This document shows positions 59,740-64,000 of a DNA stretch of 64,000 nucleotides, in pieces; positions within the stretch are counted from its first letter, which is position 1, and every line of letters begins with the position of its first letter. Below the pieces are notes generated by a model. The model did not search any database. It had not been told where the DNA came from and was given only the letters and a program-made list of their open reading frames with translations. The stretch covers positions 58,001,378 to 58,065,377 of the forward strand of contig NC_030678.2 in the NCBI RefSeq assembly GCF_000004195.4. Reading direction: 5' to 3'. This stretch comes from Xenopus tropicalis. Its lineage: Eukaryota; Chordata; Amphibia; Anura; Pipidae. Both the position numbers and the translations under genes were made by a program.

Positions 59740-61128
59740 GATTTGGTCCATGGTACGTTGGAAGGTCGCCGGGGCTCCATGTAAGCCAAACGGTAACACT
59801 ACATAATGGAACAGACCTTCGGGAGTACCAAAAGCAGTTTTCTCTTTGGCTTGGTTCGTAAGGGGAATCTGCCAATAGCCCTTGGTCAAATCTAAGGTTG
59901 TCAGGTATCTAGCCGTCCCTAAACTCTCAATTAACTCGTCCACACGAGGCATAGGGTAGGCATCAAATTTGGAGACAGTATTTAATTTTCTAAAGTCATT
60001 GCAGAAGCGCCAGCTCCCATCCGGTTTTGGTATTAAGACAATGGGACTGGACCAATCGCTATGTGACTCCTCAATGACTCCCAACTCCAACATCTTTTTA
60101 ACTTCCTGAGATATGGCTTCTCGTCTAGCTTCCAGCACCCTATAAGGTTTTACGTTAACCCTTACCCCAGGTTCAGTTATGATGTCATGCTTCACCAAAG
60201 AGGTTCGTCCAGGTTTCTCAGAAAAAACATCCCTATTCTTGATTACAAAGGTCTGTACTTCTTTCCTCTGAGTGTCTGACAAGGAGTCTGCCACCTTAAC
60301 CTCTGGCACTAGGGGTTCTGCCCTTAGAGATAAAGTAGGCTTGGTGAACAATGACATCCTTTCTTTCCAGGGTTTTATAAGATTGACGTGGTAAACCTGC
60401 TCAGGTTTCCTTTTACCTGGTTGGCGAACGTTATAATTTACTTCACCAACCTTTTCAAGAATCTCAAAGGGTCCTTGCCACTTTGCCAAAAATTTGCTTT
60501 CTACGGTGGGTATTAGCATTAGTACACGATCCCCAGGGGTAAAATTGCGTACTCTGGCACCCCTATTATACACCCTCTGTTGGGCTTCTTGTGCCTGTTC
60601 CATGTGCTCTCTTACTATGGGCATCACCGCGGTTATTCTGTCCTGCATTTGGCCTATATGCTCAATGACACTTTTAAAGGGGGTGGGTTGTCCCTCCCAA
60701 GTCTCCTTTGCTATGTCTAACAAGCCCCTTGGGTGCCTCCCATATAGCAACTCAAACGGCGAGTACCCCGTAGATGATTGAGGGACCTCCCTTATGGCAA
60801 ACATTAAATAGGGTAACAAGTAATCCCAATTTTTCCCATCCTTGTCTACCACCTTCTTAAGCATACTTTTGAGTGTTTTATTGAACCTTTCCACTAACCC
60901 ATCAGTCTGGGGGTGGTATACAGAAGTGCGAAGTTGGACCACTTTAAACAACCTGCACAGCTCCTTCATGACCCGGGACATAAACGGGGTGCCTTGGTCA
61001 GTGAGTATTTCCTTTGGGATTCCTACCCTGCTAAAGACATGTACCAACTCTCTAGCAATGGATTTAGAGGAGGTATTACATAGAGGAATGGCCTGGGGGT
61101 ATCGGGTAGCATAATCCATGATTACCAA
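59740..61128 (-). pseudogene. pol: Integrase core plus first part of RT, cut by a MITE
   Basis: An open frame of about 460 codons. It starts IMDYATRYPQAIP in the integrase core, then has the second and third catalytic residues in TDQGTPF and DGLVERFNKTL. A GPFEILEKVGEVNY segment (GPY/F-type C-terminal domain) follows. RT then begins: VIEESHSDWSSPIVLIPKPD, FCNDFRKLN and TTLDLTKGYWQIPL (first catalytic aspartate), up to VVLPFGLHGAPATFQR. It ends where a TTAA-flanked element is inserted (59312-59739). Placing integrase upstream of RT in one frame is the key diagnostic of this group. Confidence 0.88.
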
Positions 61129-62540
61129 TATATGTTGGTGTCCCGGGCAGATTTTACTATTGGGCCCACCAAATCCATAGCTATCCTCTCAAATGGTGTC
61201 TCTATCACAGGGAGAGGGACCAAAGGGCTACGAAAATGCGGCCTAGGAGCCGAATACTGGCAGTCTGGACAGGAACTACAGTATTGCTCGACTTCACCAT
61301 GTAGTCCTGGCCAGAAAAACCGTTGCAAAATTCGCTCCTTTGTCTTCTCTACCCCTACGCCCATCACATGTTTATGTGCGAGGTCAAGTACCTTACGCCG
61401 GTATGGTTTTGGGACAACCAGCTGTTCCACCCGGTCATTTCCCTTTTCTACTACCTGATATAGCAGATCATTTTGGAGGGCTAAGTAGGGACAAGAGGGT
61501 CTAGAGTCAGAGTCTATAGGTTTCCCATTTATCATTTTTACATTGGCCCTTGCTCTAGACAGTGTGGGATCCTTTAACTGCTCTGAAGCAAAATTATCCC
61601 TCCTAATCTCCAAGTCAGGCATGTCATTGTCTTCCTCAACTGGGTCTACATGGTCTTCCCCACCTGGTATAGTCTGGTCAACCTGGGGTTCCATTCCTAC
61701 CTCATCAGATTCCCCTGCTAACACAGAAAAGGGAAAATCTATAGTAGCGCCACCTTCCGGTACAACCTCAGACACTTTACCACCGGAGTCAGGGTGGCTT
61801 CCCTTTAAGTAGGACTGGTCCATAACCTTGTCAGTTTCCCACAATTTCCAGAAATGTGGGAAATTTCTCCCCAAAATTACATCATGTGGTAAAGTGGGAA
61901 CCAACCCTACAGGGTACCTTAATGTCCCGTAGGCAGTTTTGATTTCCACTTCAGCCATAGAATACTCGCGAGTATCCCCATGTATACATGTAACCCCTAC
62001 AGTATCAGGCCCATATTGAGGGGTTTCAACCAACACAGATTTCATCAGGGTAACCTGGCTACCAGAATCTAATAATGCATTCACTGGCTTTCCTTCCACA
62101 ATAACATCACACAGGTATTTATCATTCCCTGTCTTAGGAAGGGCAGTACACACAATCTGAGCATACATTGACGTACGTCTCTTTGCTAAGGCGGTATCAC
62201 ACTGCATAGGTTCATCAGTTAGGCTGCAGTCTGCAGCAAAGTGTCCCAGCATATGGCACCGGAAACACCGCACCAATTCTTTATTAGGTCCTCTACGAGG
62301 AGGGGTCCCTCCTGACACATTTTGGTAGTCTCTGGGCCTAGCGCCTGTAGATTCTCCACGTTGGAGCATGCTCTTATCAGTCGCAGGTCCCTTTTTCCAT
62401 GCAGGAAGCTTCCCCTTGGGAGCCAAGGTGCGCTCCACTGGTTGAAAACTGAGTAGCTCCTCAGCAGAAATGTACCGCTCTACCATTTCCACAAGCTGGT
62501 CTGCAGTTGTTGGGTCTGCATGGCTTACCCATTTGCGCAA
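61122..62540 (-). CDS. gag-pol: Gag end, zinc knuckle, protease and integrase N-terminus
   Basis: 472 codons. In order: the rest of the SCAN-like segment (about 1-35); a CCHC zinc knuckle, CFRCHMLGHFAADC (about residues 93-106); an aspartic protease core, ALLDSGSQVTLM (about 155-166); an acidic linker; the integrase zinc-binding region with WPGL and CSSCPDC (about 400-430); and the first integrase catalytic aspartate in AMDLVGP near the end. The histidine normally seen in a GHLG-type HHCC site is not visible; the copy reads MGVGVEKT. The frame stops at 61122, just after the catalytic aspartate, through a second -1 break. Confidence 0.87.
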   Translation of the reverse strand: MRKWVSHADPTTADQLVEMVERYISAEELLSFQPVERTLAPKGKLPAWKKGPATDKSMLQRGESTGARPRDYQNVSGGTPPRRGPNKELVRCFRCHMLGHFAADCSLTDEPMQCDTALAKRRTSMYAQIVCTALPKTGNDKYLCDVIVEGKPVNALLDSGSQVTLMKSVLVETPQYGPDTVGVTCIHGDTREYSMAEVEIKTAYGTLRYPVGLVPTLPHDVILGRNFPHFWKLWETDKVMDQSYLKGSHPDSGGKVSEVVPEGGATIDFPFSVLAGESDEVGMEPQVDQTIPGGEDHVDPVEEDNDMPDLEIRRDNFASEQLKDPTLSRARANVKMINGKPIDSDSRPSCPYLALQNDLLYQVVEKGNDRVEQLVVPKPYRRKVLDLAHKHVMGVGVEKTKERILQRFFWPGLHGEVEQYCSSCPDCQYSAPRPHFRSPLVPLPVIETPFERIAMDLVGPIVKSARDTNIYW

Positions 62541-63160
62541 GCAGAAGGCAGAGATCTAAGGTACTGGTCCATCACTATCCGCTCCACGGTCTGTGGCCCA
62601 GTTAAGGTCTCCGGCTGCAGCCACTTTTTAGTTAGATGAATTAGGTCATGCATCTGGGAGCGTGGAGGCTTTTCTGCCATAAACATCCACTGATGAACAC
62701 GCTGGGCACGGACCGAGAGGGTGACCCCCAGTCGGGCCAAAATCTCAGCTTTTAGTTTGTCATAATCTTTAGCGGCTACAGGATCCAGATCAAAATAGGC
62801 TTTTTGTGGTTCCCCAGAAAGAAAAGGCGCCACCAGGCCTGCCCATTGCTCTTTAGGCCAGTCCTCTCGCTCTGCTATCCTCTCAAAAGTGGAAAGGTAC
62901 GCTTCAACATCATCACTTGTTGTTAGCTTTTGAAGATAGTAGCTGGCTCGTATAGCAGTTGGTTTAGCAGTTTCTGTAGGAGGTGCTGCAACACTCCTTG
63001 CAGCTAGCTGCTGCACTACCTCTTTGAGGAGCTCCCGGTCTTGTCGCTGTTCCTCTCGGGTTGCGATCAGCTGTTGCTGCTGGACTCTGGTGGCCTCTTG
63101 CTGAGCAGCCGTAGCCTGTATCAGGGCCTTGATAACGTCGTCCATCATGCCCTGCAGCAA
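62525..63160 (-). CDS. gag: Gag of the Gmr1-like element, capsid with SCAN-like region
   Basis: 211 codons. The N-terminus is a Q/R-rich coiled-coil stretch (about residues 5-55). It is followed by a helical capsid region with YLSTFERIAE, LSGEPQKAYF and MDQYLRSLP near the end. This arrangement resembles the SCAN domain, which is reported to derive from the capsid of Gmr1-like elements. The frame ends by shifting: it overlaps the next frame by 16 nt in the -1 register, inside the SCAN-like region, so a one-base loss is likelier than programmed frameshifting. The protein would form the particle shell. ATG at 63160 is the first in frame; a second, four codons on, is equally plausible. Confidence 0.85.
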   Translation of the reverse strand: MLQGMMDDVIKALIQATAAQQEATRVQQQQLIATREEQRQDRELLKEVVQQLAARSVAAPPTETAKPTAIRASYYLQKLTTSDDVEAYLSTFERIAEREDWPKEQWAGLVAPFLSGEPQKAYFDLDPVAAKDYDKLKAEILARLGVTLSVRAQRVHQWMFMAEKPPRSQMHDLIHLTKKWLQPETLTGPQTVERIVMDQYLRSLPSACANG

Positions 63161-63189
63161 AACACTTTATAATGCAAAGCTGAAATTGG

Positions 63190-63474
63190 GTTTCTGGCCC
63201 TTTAAATCTCCAAAAAAAAAACACCAATCCGAAAAATGCGCAACTTTTCGCGTAAGTTTTAACGCTACGAAAAATGCGCAACTTTTTACGCAACTTTCGT
63301 AATGGATACGAAAACTCGCGTTTTTACGCAAAAATCGTATTGGTAACGAAAAATTCGTAAAGAATCCGAAAAAATCGCAAAACATACGAAAAAATCGCAA
63401 AATACCGATCATTACGAAAAAAACGCAATCGGACTCCATTCGACCCGTTCGTGGGTAAGTAAATCAGCCCCATA
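63190..63474. mobile_element. CpG-rich foldback element half, fused to the 5' LTR
   Basis: Ends CGTTCGTGGGTAAGTAAATC then AGCCCCATAG, the terminus of the 1868-2241 family. Its left terminus is missing. It abuts the broken 5' LTR at 63475 and the gag leader side at about 63188. Confidence 0.72.
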
Positions 63475-63813
63475 GTGTCCGGCTCTCTCCATACTGCATG
63501 CAGGCAGTTCCCCAGGAAGGGAGAGAGTGAGTCACTCTGCAGACACCATGTTTAAAGGGGTTTCCCCTGAAGCCTAACAAGGCCACTAATTAGCCAGGAT
63601 TCACCAAAACCTGGATAGCCTGGTGAATGGAAGTCCCACCCGCTCACTTCCATTCACTCCAGGGCCCTTTTTACCGGCTTTTCCAAAAGCCGAATGCAGT
63701 GAAAGAACACTCTTTCACTGCTGGAATACTTTCCCTGGAGCTTAATATATATAAGAGAGAAATCTGGGAGAAATATACGCACCTTCCACCTCTAACCCAG
63801 CATTTCTCTCACA
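63475..63813 (-). repeat. 5' LTR of the Gmr1-like element, truncated
   Basis: 339 bp matching 58100-58439 of the 3' LTR. The part equal to 57813-58099 is absent. At the break the sequence switches into a CpG-rich element ending GTAAATCAGCCCCATAG. The outer end (TGTGAGAG on the minus strand) is intact and abuts TA repeats. Confidence 0.88.
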
Positions 63814-63931
63814 ATATATATATATATATAGACAGGTGGCTGCACTGCAAATATTGTCTGAACATAGCTGATCTCTGATTGGTTGATACTGCCTAACTGT
63901 AAATTTCCACAGTGTTAGTAAATGAGGCTAG

Positions 63932-64000
63932 GGGGCACATTTACTAATCCACGAATCCGAATCACGAATGGGAAAAAATCGTATTGGAAACGAAAATTTC
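63932..64000. mobile_element. Foldback element, cut by the window edge
   Basis: GGGGGCACATTTACTAATCC then ACGAATCCGAATCACGAATG matches the terminus of the family at 1868-2241. Confidence 0.7.

Larger units (their letters stand above)
57813..63813 (-). mobile_element. Gmr1-like Ty3/gypsy LTR retrotransposon, damaged
   Basis: A minus-strand element of about 6 kb lies between LTRs and sits in a (TA)n microsatellite, half of which is on each side (57780-57812 and 63814-63830). The coding order, read 5' to 3', is gag with SCAN-like capsid end, zinc knuckle, protease, integrase, RT, RNase H. Standard Ty3/gypsy elements have integrase last; integrase before RT defines the Gmr1-like group. Lesions are two -1 frame breaks, a 428-bp MITE in RT, and a 5' LTR missing 287 bp and the primer binding site. 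It cannot be autonomous now. About six substitutions and two small indels separate the shared 339 bp of the LTRs, by my count, so it is fairly young. Confidence 0.9.

Overview
This is vertebrate nuclear DNA, most likely from a clawed frog (Xenopus). It is AT-rich, intron-rich and full of dispersed repeats: CR1/L2-type LINE ends, TTAA-flanked T2/Kolobok-like MITEs, hAT-like elements with 8-bp target duplications, and a Gmr1-like Ty3/gypsy element. Their texture matches what is known of the Xenopus repeat landscape. The species cannot be fixed from sequence alone. There are no bacterial features.

The only host gene I can identify is ornithine transcarbamylase (otc), on the minus strand. Exons 2 to 10 run from 56490 down to 41657. 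All nine have open frames and splice sites. Their lengths are 130, 82, 88, 154, 123, 54, 150, 138 and 60 nt, 979 nt in all. Exons 3-9 have the lengths I recall for the human gene, and exon 2 is nine bases shorter. Exon 1, with the start codon and most of the mitochondrial targeting peptide, was not found. The donor after exon 6 is GC instead of GT.

Downstream of otc, about 24.29-34.28 kb holds a decayed direct duplicate of otc intron 5 to intron 8 (original about 46.33-52.47 kb). It keeps a still-open exon 8 copy and an exon 7 copy with an 8-base deletion and a lost donor. No exon 6 was found in it. It has gained a 723-bp solo LTR, a hAT element and minisatellites.

At 57.8-63.8 kb lies a nearly complete minus-strand Ty3/gypsy-type retrotransposon whose pol order is protease, integrase, reverse transcriptase, RNase H. 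Integrase before RT, with a SCAN-like capsid end, marks the Gmr1-like group. It is broken by two -1 frame breaks, a T2-like MITE inside RT and a truncated 5' LTR.

Left of the duplicate (1-24 kb) are repeats and unannotated DNA: LINE 3' ends, an L1-type fragment, nested hAT elements, and a CR1-type element with an uninterrupted 506-codon RT frame at 17192-18712. The stretch 34.3-41.6 kb has a Penelope-like endonuclease remnant, T2-like and CpG-rich elements and a minisatellite. No RNA genes or CRISPR arrays were recognised.
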